A DNA stretch of 64,000 nucleotides from Bradyrhizobium sp. CCBAU 51765 (GTDB lineage Bacteria; Pseudomonadota; Alphaproteobacteria; Rhizobiales; Xanthobacteraceae), in the NCBI RefSeq assembly GCF_015291725.1, contig NZ_CP030038.1, positions 2,531,001 through 2,595,000 on the forward strand, in the 5' to 3' direction. The position numbers and the translations under genes are program-made. How positions within the stretch are numbered: position 1 is the stretch's first letter; each line of letters begins with the position of its first letter. The notes beneath the pieces were generated by a model, which worked only from the letters and a program-made list of their open reading frames with translations, ran no database searches and was not told the DNA's origin. Shown here piece by piece: positions 28,249 through 37,385 of this stretch.

Positions 28249-28644
28249 ATGAAAGTCGCCTTTGCCACCCAGGATCTCAAGCGCGTCGATGCGCATTTCG
28301 GCTGGGCCAAGAACATCGCCATCTACGACGTCAATCCGGACGGCCATCGCTTCGTCGAGGCCATCCAGTTCGACGGTGACCTCAAGGAGGACGGCAACGA
28401 GGACAAGCTGGCGCCGAAGATCGAGGCGATCAAGGATTGTACGATCCTCTACGTTGCCGCGATCGGCGGCTCGGGCGCGGCGCGGGTCGTCGCCAACAAC
28501 ATCCACCCGATGAAGGTGACGCAGCCCGAGGCGATCGACGATCTCTGCGTCAAGCTCGAGGACGTGCTGAAGGGTTCGCCGCCGCCGTGGCTGCGCAAGG
28601 TGCTCGCCAAGGGACAGGAACGCAGCTTTGATTTCGAGGACTGA
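28249..28644 (+). CDS. nifX: NifX, FeMo-co precursor carrier
   Basis: A 131-aa protein of the NifX/NifB-C family ([20 protein letters not shown]). It binds NifB-co or the VK cluster during transfer to NifEN. ATG 28249 follows GAGGG; 22 bp behind nifN. Confidence 0.95.
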   Translation: MKVAFATQDLKRVDAHFGWAKNIAIYDVNPDGHRFVEAIQFDGDLKEDGNEDKLAPKIEAIKDCTILYVAAIGGSGAARVVANNIHPMKVTQPEAIDDLCVKLEDVLKGSPPPWLRKVLAKGQERSFDFED

Positions 28645-28655
28645 AGGGAACCGCC

Positions 28656-29126
28656 ATGACTGAAGCGGCTCAACTGATCCAACCCGACAACGCGGCCGAG
28701 GCGCCGTTCGTCAAGGAGCTCGTCAAGATCTGGCGGGCCCAGGACACCCATGGCGCCTGGGAGGGCAAGAAGGATCTCGACCTGCTCGAGCCCTACATCC
28801 TCGACAAGGAGAAGCGCCGCGCGCTGCCGATCGTCGGCGATCCTGACCCGGACACGATCTGGCGCATGGAGCTGTTCTTCAACGCGGTCGCGCTGTCGAT
28901 CGAGAAAGCGACCGGCGTGATGATCTCGCCGATGCTGAAGATGCACCATGAAGGCTTCGGCCGGATGGTGCTGATCGGCGGCCGGCTCATCGTCGTCAAC
29001 AAGCAGCTGCGCGACGTGCACCGGTTTGGCTTCGACAATCTCGCCAAGCTTGCGGCCGAAGGTGACAAGCATGTCGCAGGCGCGGTCGAGATGATCCGCA
29101 AATTTCCCGATGTGGCGAATTACTGA
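28656..29126 (+). CDS. NifX-associated protein (DUF269)
   Basis: Conserved nif protein of 156 aa, always found behind nifX ([20 protein letters not shown] near the N-terminus; [18 protein letters not shown] mid-protein). Biochemical role not settled; co-conservation suggests cofactor assembly. Confidence 0.9.
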   Translation: MTEAAQLIQPDNAAEAPFVKELVKIWRAQDTHGAWEGKKDLDLLEPYILDKEKRRALPIVGDPDPDTIWRMELFFNAVALSIEKATGVMISPMLKMHHEGFGRMVLIGGRLIVVNKQLRDVHRFGFDNLAKLAAEGDKHVAGAVEMIRKFPDVANY

Positions 29127-29135
29127 GGCTTGAGC

Positions 29136-29336
29136 ATGAGCGATCTCGAAACCCTGAAGGCCGAAATCAAGAAGCTCTCGGCCAAGGCGACGCAAGCCAA
29201 GATGGATCTCCACGATCTTTCGGAGGAGCTTCCGATCAACTGGACCTCGATCCTGAGCGTGGCCCAGAAGGCGCATGATGCCTTCGCTGAGCTCGAGCGC
29301 AAGCGCGAAGATCTCAAGACGTTGGAAAAGGCATAA
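29136..29336 (+). CDS. DUF683 small nif protein
   Basis: A 66-aa helical protein with heptad-like spacing (LETLKAEIKKLSAKATQAKM) and a conserved ELPINW motif. It belongs to the CCE_0567/DUF683 family found in nif operons. ATG 29136 chosen; a TTG at 29130 is in frame. Confidence 0.85.
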   Translation: MSDLETLKAEIKKLSAKATQAKMDLHDLSEELPINWTSILSVAQKAHDAFAELERKREDLKTLEKA

Positions 29337-29349
29337 CCGGATCCCGCCC

Positions 29350-29637
29350 ATGTCCTACGCAACCCGTGACGGCCGCGACTGGAAGCCGGACTATCTGGTG
29401 TCGATCGATGCCCAGAAGTGCATCGGCTGTGGCCGCTGCTACAAGGTCTGCGGCCGCGAGGTCATGACGCTGAAAGGCATCAACGAGGACGGCGAGATGA
29501 TCGACCTCGATGACGACGATGACGAGGTCGAGAAGAAGGTGATGGTGATGAACGACGACGGCGCCTGCATCGGCTGCGGCGCCTGCGCGCGAGTCTGTCC
29601 GACCAACTGCCAGACCCACGCCCCCGCGGCGGCTTGA
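29350..29637 (+). CDS. fdxB: Nif-specific ferredoxin III (FdxB)
   Basis: A 95-aa 2[4Fe-4S] ferredoxin. Cluster one is CIGCGRCYKVCGRE and cluster two CIGCGACARVCP, with a strongly acidic linker (LDDDDDEVE) between. The conserved N-terminal block TRDGRDWKPDYL fits FdxB of nif operons, a likely electron donor in cofactor assembly. Confidence 0.93.
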   Translation: MSYATRDGRDWKPDYLVSIDAQKCIGCGRCYKVCGREVMTLKGINEDGEMIDLDDDDDEVEKKVMVMNDDGACIGCGACARVCPTNCQTHAPAAA

Positions 29638-29657
29638 ACGCCGTGCCGGACCCAGCG

Positions 29658-29975
29658 ATGAGCAAGACGAGGTTCGCCAGGTACAATATCGGCCAGGTGA
29701 TCCGTCATCGTCTCTACGCAATGCGGGGCGTCATCTTCGATGTCGACACATCGTTCGCCGGCATGGATGGCGAACCGGAGCCCGACGGGGCGACGACGGG
29801 TCTGGTCTACCGGCTGTTCGCAGAGGACGATGAAATCCCCTACGTGGCCTGTATCGCGGAACGCGACCTCGAGCCCGATGATTCCGGCGAGCCGGTTAGC
29901 CATCCCGGGATCGGGGCCATGTTCGAGGTCGGCGAAGCCGGCAGTTATCGCCGGCGCCGGCACGCGTTGAACTGA
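29658..29975 (+). CDS. HspQ/YccV-like protein in the nifDK operon
   Basis: A 105-aa protein with the HspQ (hemimethylated-DNA-binding YccV) pattern: IGQVIRHRLYAMRGVIFDVD, then LFAEDDEIPYVACIAERDLEPD. In enterobacteria HspQ is a heat-shock protein that alters Lon specificity. The internal loop is shorter than in HspQ, and the C-terminal half (HPGIGAMFEV) is intact. A longer TTG start at 29634 overlaps the fdxB stop. Its place at the end of the nif operon suggests a nitrogenase-specific chaperone or proteolysis adaptor; this is a guess. Confidence 0.6.
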   Translation: MSKTRFARYNIGQVIRHRLYAMRGVIFDVDTSFAGMDGEPEPDGATTGLVYRLFAEDDEIPYVACIAERDLEPDDSGEPVSHPGIGAMFEVGEAGSYRRRRHALN

Positions 29976-29998
29976 CGCGCGAGCGACGCCGATCCGCC

Positions 29999-30313
29999 TT
30001 ACTCGATCCCCTGTTCGCGCGACTTCATCATCGCGGCGATGCGGAAGCGCTCGTGGATGGCGACGGGATTGGCGAGCATGTCGGCTTCCGCCTGCCTGAA
30101 TGCGGCGAGCACAATCTCGGCTTCCTCGCGCGTCAGGGGCACGCGGCCAGCCATGTGGGTCGCCTCCGGCGCGGCGGCACGGATCGCGCGGCGATAGGGG
30201 TGATCCTTCACTTCGACCAACTCGTTCGCCTCGAGCTTGCCGCCGAGCGTGATCGCGAGTCCGACGACCTCGAGCTTGCGGCCGTCCTGCGTGGTCTTGA
30301 CCAGGATCGCCAT
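29999..30313 (-). CDS. Hypothetical protein, unknown nif-region gene
   Basis: A 104-aa protein with no family I recognise. It has a compact N-terminal beta-like part (ILVKTTQDGRKLEVVGLAITLGG) and a helical C-terminal part ending MKSREQGIE. It starts within the stop of the gene at 30759 (ATGA, minus strand), so the two form a coupled pair. Composition is coding-like. Confidence 0.6.
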   Translation of the reverse strand: MAILVKTTQDGRKLEVVGLAITLGGKLEANELVEVKDHPYRRAIRAAAPEATHMAGRVPLTREEAEIVLAAFRQAEADMLANPVAIHERFRIAAMMKSREQGIE

Positions 30314-30759
30314 CACGGCACCAGCGGCATGGCAAAGCCGGGGCGGGGATGGGCGTCGTAATAGTCCGGGCGTTCCGGCCAGCCGCCTTCGGCGATGAAC
30401 TTGAACGCGGTGATCTTCACCGGCGCGCCTTGCGAGCAGGAGACCTCGGCGAACTTGATCTCGCGCAGGCCGGGACCGGCGGAGAAGTCCGCAATGACGG
30501 TCCCGTCGGCCTTGCAGGCGCGGGCAAAGCCCGGTGTGCCGACACTGCCTGCCGGCACCGGGTTGGCCGCGAGGTTGACGCCGGCGTCGCCGCTGAACGC
30601 CGGGGTCGCGAACTTGAACGTGGCGAGGACGGCGCTGCGGTCGACAGGGCGATCGGCGGTGATCGGGCGCGCCACCGAATAGACGGTCAGCGTGCCGCCA
30701 TCGAGCAGCGCCTTGATCTCGTCTTCCGAGCAGGCGGCGAATTCAGACGCGACGTTCAT
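30313..30759 (-). CDS. Hypothetical protein, phage-structural-like pattern
   Basis: A 148-aa protein. ATG 30759 is chosen because GGAG lies 6-7 nt upstream. The pattern LLDGGTLTVYSVARP, then LATFKFATPAF, GFARACKADGTVIADFSAG and VKITAFKF resembles small all-beta proteins seen near phage tail genes, though I cannot name a family with certainty. It heads a two-gene operon with a sigma-54-like promoter (30796-30811). Function in nitrogen fixation unknown. Confidence 0.55.
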   Translation of the reverse strand: MNVASEFAACSEDEIKALLDGGTLTVYSVARPITADRPVDRSAVLATFKFATPAFSGDAGVNLAANPVPAGSVGTPGFARACKADGTVIADFSAGPGLREIKFAEVSCSQGAPVKITAFKFIAEGGWPERPDYYDAHPRPGFAMPLVP

Positions 30760-30795
30760 GTCATTCTCCATGCCAAGGGGGCCTGACTGAACAGC

Positions 30796-30811
30796 ATCAA
30801 TTTCCATGCCA
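30796..30811 (-). promoter_or_regulatory. Sigma-54-like promoter of minus-strand pair
   Basis: Minus strand TGGCAT-ggaaa-TTGAT, with GA in place of GC at -12, the same deviation as the suf promoter. Start near 30785. Confidence 0.45.
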
Positions 30812-30913
30812 CCTCGCGGGAGTGTCCCGAGAGCTACGACGTCGCCAAAACCGGGAGAATCGGCGTGGAACTGGCCCCACATGCTGAACCAGGCGAGTGA
30901 CGACGCTGTCGTG

Positions 30914-30962
30914 TGTCGGATTCCTGACCTGACGTCCCCCTAACCTAGCGCGATTCTTGCAC
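30914..30962 (+). promoter_or_regulatory. Weak UAS and sigma-54-like element before Rieske gene
   Basis: TGT-N10-ACC at 30914-30929 and TAGCGC-gattc-TTGCA near 30946-30961 (AG for GG). Both deviate from consensus and are closer together than usual, so this is tentative. Confidence 0.3.
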
Positions 30963-30995
30963 CGTTCGAGCGATCCGACCGCGAACGAGGACAGC

Positions 30996-31400
30996 ATGGA
31001 CCAGAATACCGCCTATGCGATCTGCGCCTTCAACGACATCCCGAGCCAGAGGGCGATCGGCTTTCATCTCATGATCGTCGGCGAAGACGGAACGCCGCGG
31101 CCGTGGCCGATCGTGATCGTGCGCTGGGGCAAGCAGGTGTTCGGCTATCTCAACCGCTGCCCGCACAATGGGGTGAACCTGGACTGGGAGCGCAACCAGT
31201 TCCTGGACGGGAACGGCACCAAGCTGATGTGCGGCAAGCACGGTGCGACCTTCGAACTCGGCACCGGCAATTGCGTGAACGGGCCATGCAAGGGCGAGAG
31301 CCTGACGCCGATCGCGCTCGCCGTGCTCGACGGCGATATCTGCGCGACCGGTGTGGCGCTGGTGGAGGACGACGAGAGGCCCTGCGAGGAAGAGGTCTGA
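30996..31400 (+). CDS. Rieske-type [2Fe-2S] protein (copy 1)
   Basis: Soluble Rieske ferredoxin of 134 aa without a membrane segment. Cluster motifs are CPHNGVN near residue 56 and CGKHGATFE near 82. The C-terminal part (GNCVNGPCKGESLTPIALAV) is shared with the second copy at 42016, so they are paralogues. Start ATG 30996 follows GAGGA. It likely serves electron transfer tied to nitrogen fixation; partner unknown. Confidence 0.82.
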   Translation: MDQNTAYAICAFNDIPSQRAIGFHLMIVGEDGTPRPWPIVIVRWGKQVFGYLNRCPHNGVNLDWERNQFLDGNGTKLMCGKHGATFELGTGNCVNGPCKGESLTPIALAVLDGDICATGVALVEDDERPCEEEV

Positions 31401-31410
31401 CGACGATGCG

Positions 31411-32001
31411 TCAGACCGGGCGGTTCTCGTTGCGGTTCTTCACCGGCTCCATCTTCGCAACGGCGTCCTCGAACGAGATCTCGGTATAGGAGCCGTTGAG
31501 CTCCCTGGCGGCATCGAGCAAATAGTCGAGCTTGCCCGCGGTATCGAGCTTCTTGATGTCGTTCTTGTCGACGCCGGCGAGGTCCATCATCTCCTTCCAC
31601 ACCGTCGATTCGTCGCACGGCAGGATGCGGAATTCGATGTCCCCGATCCTGGTGCGGTACTTCGCGAGCAGGTCGATGTTGTTGCAGAACATGAAGTAGC
31701 TGCCCTTCGGGCTCAACGCGCCGTCCAGCACCTTGGCGACGTCGGCGAGATAGGCATAGGAATGCAGGTAGCCGGCGAGCACCGGGATGGTCTCTTCGCC
31801 CTCCTGCGCCACGGTCAGCACCTGCTCGATCGAATAATCCGGCGGACGCTTCTCGTCGGCGACCTGGGCCTGGAACTTCAGCGCGATGTCGCCGCGAAAG
31901 CCGAAGCGGCCGGGCTTGGTCGTGTCGCCCTTCAGCACCGCGTTCAGGAGCCGGCCTTCCTTGTCCAGGCGGCCAAGGGCGGTGTTGTCGATCGACGTCA
32001 T
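31411..32001 (-). CDS. Conserved-looking 196-aa protein of unknown function
   Basis: No family recognised. Predicted soluble and acidic, without signal peptide or membrane segment. Visible features are SYAYLADVAKVLDGALSPKG, a CNNIDLLAKYRTRIGD stretch and a helical end (KLDYLLDAARELNGSYTEIS). It has a good sigma-54-type promoter at 32067-32082 and shares the UAS at 32204-32219 with the divergent iscA-nifS operon, so it is very probably part of the NifA regulon. A genuine candidate for an undescribed nif gene. Confidence 0.7.
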   Translation of the reverse strand: MTSIDNTALGRLDKEGRLLNAVLKGDTTKPGRFGFRGDIALKFQAQVADEKRPPDYSIEQVLTVAQEGEETIPVLAGYLHSYAYLADVAKVLDGALSPKGSYFMFCNNIDLLAKYRTRIGDIEFRILPCDESTVWKEMMDLAGVDKNDIKKLDTAGKLDYLLDAARELNGSYTEISFEDAVAKMEPVKNRNENRPV

Positions 32002-32066
32002 GAATGTCTCCTTGTCTCATCTGCCGCGCGGCCGTGTGGCCGGCGCGAAGGTCTCGATCGCCCTTA

Positions 32067-32082
32067 TGCAAGGAGTTTGCCG
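32067..32082 (-). promoter_or_regulatory. Sigma-54 promoter of 196-aa gene
   Basis: Minus strand CGGCAA-actcc-TTGCA, GG-N10-GC. Start near 32056, 55 bp before the gene; the UAS lies about 155 bp upstream. Confidence 0.7.
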
Positions 32083-32203
32083 CCTGCCTGCGTATCCGCC
32101 GAAAGTTCGAATGCAGCGGGAATCCGGATGGCTCGGCGCGACCGCTGCACGTCGCCCGGTATGGCGTTGCCATTCCACGTGTCCAAGCGCCGCGACCGCC
32201 CCC

Positions 32204-32219
32204 TGTCGCAAACCCGACA
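32204..32219. promoter_or_regulatory. NifA UAS shared by divergent promoters
   Basis: TGT-N10-ACA, about -98 for the iscA operon and -155 for the 196-aa gene. Confidence 0.8.
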
Positions 32220-32283
32220 AGCGTCGTAAAGGCAACAGCCCGGTGGTGGAACGAAAATGCAGCAATTTCAGACGTATGCGCTC

Positions 32284-32299
32284 TGGCACGAGACTTGCG
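32284..32299 (+). promoter_or_regulatory. Sigma-54 promoter of iscA-nfu-nifS operon
   Basis: TGGCAC-gagac-TTGCG, full consensus at the key bases. Start near 32310. Confidence 0.9.
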
Positions 32300-32338
32300 A
32301 TCCCTCATTGCAACAGACCCAGATAGCGAGGGCGAGCG

Positions 32339-32659
32339 ATGATCAACCTGACGGACAGCGCGGTGAATGCGGTGAAGACCGCGATCTCCTCGGCGGCGCA
32401 GCCGGCGAGCGGCCTGCGTATCATGGTCGAAACCGGCGGCTGCGCCGGCTTCAAATACATGATGGGCCTCGCTGAAGAAGCCAAGCCCGACGACACCGTG
32501 ATCGAGCGCGGCGGCGTGAAGGTGTTCGTGGACAACCAGAGCCACGAGCATCTCAACGGCACCACGATCGACTTCGTCGTGGCGCTGGAGGGCTCCGGCT
32601 TCACCTTCGACAATCCAAACGCCAAGTCGAGCTGCTCTTGCGGCAAGTCGTTCAGCTGA
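32339..32659 (+). CDS. IscA/HesB-type Fe-S carrier (nif-associated)
   Basis: A-type carrier of 106 aa with the three conserved cysteines: ETGGCAGFKYMM near residue 35 and SSCSCGKSF at the C-terminus. First gene of the operon with nfu, nifS and nifT. It delivers clusters made on the scaffold to nitrogenase proteins. Confidence 0.92.
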   Translation: MINLTDSAVNAVKTAISSAAQPASGLRIMVETGGCAGFKYMMGLAEEAKPDDTVIERGGVKVFVDNQSHEHLNGTTIDFVVALEGSGFTFDNPNAKSSCSCGKSFS

Positions 32660-32707
32660 ACGGCGCTCGTCGTCGATCTGAAAGAAGAGCAAGAAAGAGA
32701 ATGTGAA

Positions 32708-33001
32708 ATGCTCGTCGAATCCGAACACAATAAGCAGTTGCCGGCCGCTGAGCCCAGCGAGCGCGAACGCATCGTTCGCGCCGTGCTCGACGAGATCCGG
32801 CCCAATCTGAAGCGCGACGGCGGCGATTGCGAGCTGCTCGAGATCGATGGCAACAAGATCATGGTCAGGCTCACCGGGGCCTGTGTGTTCTGCAAGCTGG
32901 CAAGCGCGACCCTCGAGGGTATTCAGGCCCGGCTGATCGAACGGCTCGGCGAGTTCGTTCGCCTGATTCCCGTCGCCGGAGCGGCCAAAGCGCGCCATTG
33001 A
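32708..33001 (+). CDS. NifU C-terminal-type (Nfu) scaffold
   Basis: A 97-aa protein equal to the C-terminal domain of NifU. The cluster ligands are in TGACVFCKLAS (C-X2-C) near residue 60. The N-terminal IscU-like and central [2Fe-2S] domains of full NifU are missing, so this is not a complete nifU. The suf set upstream may replace the missing scaffold. Confidence 0.9.
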   Translation: MLVESEHNKQLPAAEPSERERIVRAVLDEIRPNLKRDGGDCELLEIDGNKIMVRLTGACVFCKLASATLEGIQARLIERLGEFVRLIPVAGAAKARH

Positions 33002-33014
33002 GGAGAGGGGTTCC

Positions 33015-34211
33015 GTGCGGCCGATCTACCTCGACAACAACGCGACGACCCGCACGGACCCTTCCGTCGTCGCGGCGATGCTGCCGTTCTTCTCCGACCA
33101 GTTCGGCAACGCATCTTCAGCTCACGCCTTCGGCAGCGACGTCGCCGGGGCGGTGAAGGAGGCGCGCCGTAGCGTGCAGGCGCTGATCGGCGCCGCCTTC
33201 GACCACGAGATCGTCTTCACTTCGGGTGGTACCGAGTCGGACAATGCGGCGATCCTGTCGGCGCTTGCCGTGCAGGACGGCCGGGACGAGATCGTCACCA
33301 CCGCGGTCGAGCATCCCGCCGTGCTGTCGTTGATCGAGGAACTCGGCCGCCGCGGCATCAAGAGCCATCTCATTGCCGTGGATACGCGTGGACGCCTCGA
33401 TATCGACGCTTATAGGCGCGCGCTCGGACCACGCACCGCGATCGCGTCCGTGATGTGGGCGAACAACGAGACCGGCACGGTCTTCCCGGTCGAGTTCCTG
33501 GCCAAGATGGCGCGCTCGGCCGGCGCGCTGTTTCACACCGACGCGGTGCAGGCCGTCGGTCGGCTTCCGATCGATCTCAAGGCGAGCGAGATCGACATGC
33601 TCTCGCTGTCCGGCCACAAGCTGCATGGTCCCAAGGGCATCGGCGCGCTCTATGTGCGCAAGGGAACGAAATTCAAGCCGCTGATCCTGGGTGGTCCTCA
33701 GGAACGTCGCCGCCGCGCCGGCACCGAGAACGTTCCCGGCATCGTTGGTCTTGGCAAGGCAGCCGAGCTTGCGGCCGCGCAGCTCGACCGGGAGCGGGCG
33801 GAGATCGCCGCCCTGCGCGACCGGATGGAGCAGGGCATCCTGCGGCTCGGCCACTGCATGGTGCTGGGCGACGTCAAGAGCCGACTGCCGAACACCTCGA
33901 ACATCGCCTTCGAGCATGTCGAGGGCGAAGCGATCATCCATCATCTGAACCGCGCCGGCATTGCCGCTTCGCTGGGATCGGCCTGCGCCTCCGGATCGAT
34001 GGAGCCCTCGCATGTACTGCGTGCGATGAACGTGCCGGCCGCGTCGTTGCGCGGTGCGATCCGCTTTTCCTTGTCGCGCGAGACCACCGGCGACGAGATC
34101 GACCGTGTCCTGCACGCATTGCCGGACATCCTATCGAAACTGAGAGCATTGTCTCCGTCGTGGCAAGGGCGCGCGAGCGACACCTCTCGTCCTGCGGAGA
34201 TGAGCCTATGA
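33015..34211 (+). CDS. nifS: NifS cysteine desulfurase
   Basis: Class I PLP cysteine desulfurase, 398 aa, supplying sulfur for nitrogenase clusters. The N-terminal YLDNNATTR motif is intact. The PLP lysine is in [14 protein letters not shown] near residue 204 and the active cysteine in [13 protein letters not shown] near residue 326. GTG start at 33015 behind GAGAGG. Coupled to nifT by ATGA. Confidence 0.96.
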   Translation: MRPIYLDNNATTRTDPSVVAAMLPFFSDQFGNASSAHAFGSDVAGAVKEARRSVQALIGAAFDHEIVFTSGGTESDNAAILSALAVQDGRDEIVTTAVEHPAVLSLIEELGRRGIKSHLIAVDTRGRLDIDAYRRALGPRTAIASVMWANNETGTVFPVEFLAKMARSAGALFHTDAVQAVGRLPIDLKASEIDMLSLSGHKLHGPKGIGALYVRKGTKFKPLILGGPQERRRRAGTENVPGIVGLGKAAELAAAQLDRERAEIAALRDRMEQGILRLGHCMVLGDVKSRLPNTSNIAFEHVEGEAIIHHLNRAGIAASLGSACASGSMEPSHVLRAMNVPAASLRGAIRFSLSRETTGDEIDRVLHALPDILSKLRALSPSWQGRASDTSRPAEMSL

Positions 34212-34429
34212 AAGTCATGATTCGCCGTTCGCCGGAGACCGGCCTGTCGATCTACGTGCCGAAGAAGGATCTCGAGGAGCCGATCGTGGACTCCGAGCAC
34301 GAGACTCTTTGGGGCGGCTGGATCAAGATCGCCAACGGCTGGGTGCTCGATCTGCCGCAGATGGCCGCCGATACCAGCCTGCCGATCACCATCAACGCCA
34401 GGAAGCGCGGCGGCGAGGGAGACGAGTGA
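34208..34429 (+). CDS. nifT: NifT/FixU
   Basis: A 73-aa conserved nif protein ([20 protein letters not shown], then [17 protein letters not shown]). Role unknown and dispensable in tested species. Overlaps nifS (ATGA) and abuts the SIR2 gene (TGATG at 34427). Confidence 0.92.
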   Translation: MKVMIRRSPETGLSIYVPKKDLEEPIVDSEHETLWGGWIKIANGWVLDLPQMAADTSLPITINARKRGGEGDE

Positions 34430-35295
34430 TGAACGCTCCGGTCCCGCAGATCGATTTCGCCGCGCCGGCGGACGCCGAGGCCATTCTCAGCGAGGTTGTC
34501 TCGCGGCTGCGTGGCGGCAATGTCATTCCTTATCTCGGGCCTGGCGTGGCCGAGCCCGGCGAGCCAGCCGTGCCGATGAATCCGGAAGCGCTGGCGGCCT
34601 TTTTCGGCACCAGGGTCGCCCTGCCACGCCGCGCCCGGGGCAATGCCTGGGCCTCGGCGCAGCACATCGAGAGCACCAGGCATCGTGCCACGGTGACAGC
34701 GCTGATGGTGGAAGCTTTTGCAACCCCGGTCGCGCCGACCGCGCTCCATCACCATCTCGCCACCATGTCGCTGCCGCTGATCGTCGACAGCTGGTACGAC
34801 GGTGCGATGCGGAGCGCGCTCGCGGGCCGTGTTGATTGGGGTGAGATCCAGGGCATCACCCGCGCCGGCATCGGCGAGGACCGCTGGTACCGGTTCTACG
34901 ATGCCACCGGCCAGGAGGTCGACCGCGCCCGGGCCAAGGACTGGACCACGATCCTCTACAAGCCCCACGGCAGCGTCGCGCCGGCGAAGAACTTCCTGAT
35001 CTCCGACGCCGACTATGTGGAAGTGCTGACCGAGATCGACATCCAGACGCCGATCCCGGACGAGGTGAAGGCGCGGCGCACCGGCCGCAGCTTCCTGTTC
35101 CTCGGCTGCCGTTTCAACGACCAGCTCCTGCGCACCTATGCGCGGCAGGTGTCGAAACGTTCGACCGACACCCATTATGTCGTGGTCGAGCCCGATGCGC
35201 TCTCGAAGAACGAGCTGCGCTTTCTGGTGAGCCAGGGTCTGACCCCGCTCGCCATCCCGCTTCCGCGCGCGATCGAGATCGTGCTGGCGGGCTGA
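34429..35295 (+). CDS. SIR2-like domain protein in nif operon
   Basis: A 288-aa protein with a SIR2-type NAD-binding fold, not a classical deacetylase. Residues 28-40 ([13 protein letters not shown]) match the first loop in degenerate form. [21 protein letters not shown] and [20 protein letters not shown] fit the SIR2_2 family. I see no zinc-finger cysteine set. The start codon overlaps the nifT stop, so it is translated with nifS-nifT. SIR2-like proteins elsewhere deplete NAD in phage defence or act as deacylases; here a regulatory NAD link to nitrogenase is possible but unproven. Confidence 0.72.
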   Translation: MNAPVPQIDFAAPADAEAILSEVVSRLRGGNVIPYLGPGVAEPGEPAVPMNPEALAAFFGTRVALPRRARGNAWASAQHIESTRHRATVTALMVEAFATPVAPTALHHHLATMSLPLIVDSWYDGAMRSALAGRVDWGEIQGITRAGIGEDRWYRFYDATGQEVDRARAKDWTTILYKPHGSVAPAKNFLISDADYVEVLTEIDIQTPIPDEVKARRTGRSFLFLGCRFNDQLLRTYARQVSKRSTDTHYVVVEPDALSKNELRFLVSQGLTPLAIPLPRAIEIVLAG

Positions 35296-35393
35296 CCTTC
35301 GTCGTACTGTCGAACTGACCTCGCCGCGCGGACCTCGTTCGCGCGGCGCGCGTTTTGTCGGCGGTCAAGGCTCTCTGTCGGCGACGTCGCATC

Positions 35394-35409
35394 TGTCACC
35401 TTTGCAACA
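35394..35409. promoter_or_regulatory. NifA UAS of nifB
   Basis: TGT-N10-ACA centred about -110 from the predicted start. Confidence 0.8.
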
Positions 35410-35485
35410 TGCGTTGACAACCCGACATTTCCCGACGCACGCGCTAACCCCTTGAAGCAAGCGAAGAAAGTCGTAGGCGGGGTGC

Positions 35486-35501
35486 TGGCATGCAGGTTGC
35501 T
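35486..35501 (+). promoter_or_regulatory. Sigma-54 promoter of nifB operon
   Basis: TGGCAT-gcagg-TTGCT, identical over 16 bases to the nifV promoter at 49945. Start near 35512. Confidence 0.9.
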
Positions 35502-35583
35502 AATACCTTTCTAGAACGGCTCTTAGGACGCTTCTCGAAATCCGAGCCGCAAATCTGTTCGGCCTGCAAGGAGAACTGAGCAC

Positions 35584-37140
35584 ATGGACGTTTCAGCGCA
35601 ACACGACGCGAGCAGCAACGGCGGCAATGTCGGCGAGATCATGCAGGCCATCGCGGAGCACAAGGGCTGCGGCACGACGGGCGGAAGCGGCAAGGCGAGC
35701 TGCGGATCGCAGGCCGGGCAAGGCGATCTGCCGACCGAGATCTGGGAGAAGGTGAAGAACCATCCCTGCTACAGCGAAGAGGCGCATCATCATTACGCAC
35801 GCATGCACGTCGCGGTCGCGCCGGCCTGCAACATCCAGTGCAACTACTGCAATCGCAAATACGACTGCGCCAACGAATCGCGCCCCGGCGTGGTCAGCGA
35901 GAAGCTGACGCCCGAGCAGGCCGCCAAGAAGGTGCTGGCCGTCGCCTCCACCATCCCGCAGATGACCGTGCTCGGCATCGCCGGCCCCGGCGATCCGCTG
36001 GCGAACCCCGAAAAGACATTCAAGACCTTCGAGCTGATCTACAACACGGCGCCGGACATCAAGCTCTGCCTGTCGACCAACGGCCTGATGCTTCCCGATC
36101 ATGTCGACACCATCGCGAAATATAATGTCGACCACGTCACCATCACCATCAACATGGTCGATCCCGAGATCGGCGCGAAGATCTATCCCTGGATCTTCTA
36201 CAAGCACAAGCGCTACACCGGCTATGAAGCCGCCAAGATCCTGACCGACCGGCAGCTCCAGGGCCTGGAGATGCTCACCGAGCGCGGCATCCTCTGCAAG
36301 GTCAACTCGGTGATGATCCCCGGCATCAACGACCAGCACCTGGTCGAGGTCAACAAGGCCGTGAAGTCGCGCGGCGCCTTCCTGCACAACATCATGCCGC
36401 TGATCTCCGCGCCGGAGCACGGCACCGTGTTCGGCCTGAACGGCCAGCGCGGCCCGAGCGCGCAGGAGTTGAAGGCGCTGCAGGATTCCTGCGAGGGCGA
36501 GATGAACATGATGCGGCATTGCCGGCAGTGCCGCGCCGATGCGGTCGGCCTGCTCGGCGAGGACCGCAGCGCCGAGTTCACCACCGAGAAGATTATGGCG
36601 ATGGAGGTGAAGTACGACGCCGACACCCGCAAGGCCTATCAGGAGAAGGTCGAGGAAGAACGCATCGCCAAGGTCGCCGCCAAGCAGGAGGAGCTTGCCG
36701 AGCTCGCAGGCAAGTCCAGCGACATCAAGGTGCTCGCCGCGGTCGCGACCAAGGGCTCCGGCCTGATCAACGAGCACTTTGGTCATGCCAAGGAATTCCA
36801 GGTCTACGAGCTCTCCACCGCCGGCGCCAAATTCGTCGGCCATCGCCGTGTCGATCTCTACTGCCAGGGCGGCTATGGCGAGGAGGACAGCTTGGAGACC
36901 ATCATCCGGGCCATCAACGACTGCCATGCGGTCTTTGTCGCCAAGATCGGCGGGTGCCCGAAGGGCGACCTGGTCAAGGCCGGCATCGAGCCGGTCGACC
37001 AATACGCCCATGAGTTCATCGAGAAATCTGCGATCGCCTGGTTCAAGGCCTATCTCGACAAGGTCAATAGCGGCGAAGTCGAGCATGTGGAGCGCGGCGA
37101 TGCCGCCATCCGCCAGGGCGCGCTGATCTCGGCTGCTTGA
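35584..37140 (+). CDS. nifB: NifB, NifB-co (L-cluster) synthase
   Basis: Radical-SAM enzyme that fuses two [4Fe-4S] clusters and inserts carbide to make NifB-co, 518 aa. The SAM cluster motif [14 protein letters not shown] (C-X3-C-X2-C) is near residue 85. The other conserved cysteines are in the [13 protein letters not shown] region. From about residue 378 a NifX-type domain follows ([22 protein letters not shown]), the usual two-domain form. Leader of the longest operon here. Confidence 0.97.
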   Translation: MDVSAQHDASSNGGNVGEIMQAIAEHKGCGTTGGSGKASCGSQAGQGDLPTEIWEKVKNHPCYSEEAHHHYARMHVAVAPACNIQCNYCNRKYDCANESRPGVVSEKLTPEQAAKKVLAVASTIPQMTVLGIAGPGDPLANPEKTFKTFELIYNTAPDIKLCLSTNGLMLPDHVDTIAKYNVDHVTITINMVDPEIGAKIYPWIFYKHKRYTGYEAAKILTDRQLQGLEMLTERGILCKVNSVMIPGINDQHLVEVNKAVKSRGAFLHNIMPLISAPEHGTVFGLNGQRGPSAQELKALQDSCEGEMNMMRHCRQCRADAVGLLGEDRSAEFTTEKIMAMEVKYDADTRKAYQEKVEEERIAKVAAKQEELAELAGKSSDIKVLAAVATKGSGLINEHFGHAKEFQVYELSTAGAKFVGHRRVDLYCQGGYGEEDSLETIIRAINDCHAVFVAKIGGCPKGDLVKAGIEPVDQYAHEFIEKSAIAWFKAYLDKVNSGEVEHVERGDAAIRQGALISAA

Positions 37141-37150
37141 GGAGAGACTA

Positions 37151-37375
37151 ATGCCGTTCAAGATCATCGCTTCGCAGTGCACGAGCTGCTCGGCCTGCGA
37201 GCCGGAATGCCCGAACGTCGCCATCCGCGAGAAGGGTGGAACGTTCGTGATCGACCCGAAGAAGTGCACCGAATGTCTCGGCCATTTCGACGAGCCGCAA
37301 TGCGTGGCGGTGTGCCCAGTCGACAACACCTGCGTCATCGATACGTCACTGCCGCGCTACCAGGCGCCTGCTTGA
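37151..37375 (+). CDS. fdxN: 2[4Fe-4S] ferredoxin behind nifB (FdxN)
   Basis: A 74-aa ferredoxin. Motifs are [12 protein letters not shown] and [18 protein letters not shown]. Placement 10 bp behind nifB is standard for FdxN, which supplies electrons for NifB or nitrogenase. About 10 residues longer than its relative at 15625. Confidence 0.94.
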   Translation: MPFKIIASQCTSCSACEPECPNVAIREKGGTFVIDPKKCTECLGHFDEPQCVAVCPVDNTCVIDTSLPRYQAPA

Positions 37376-37385
37376 GGGGGATGGA

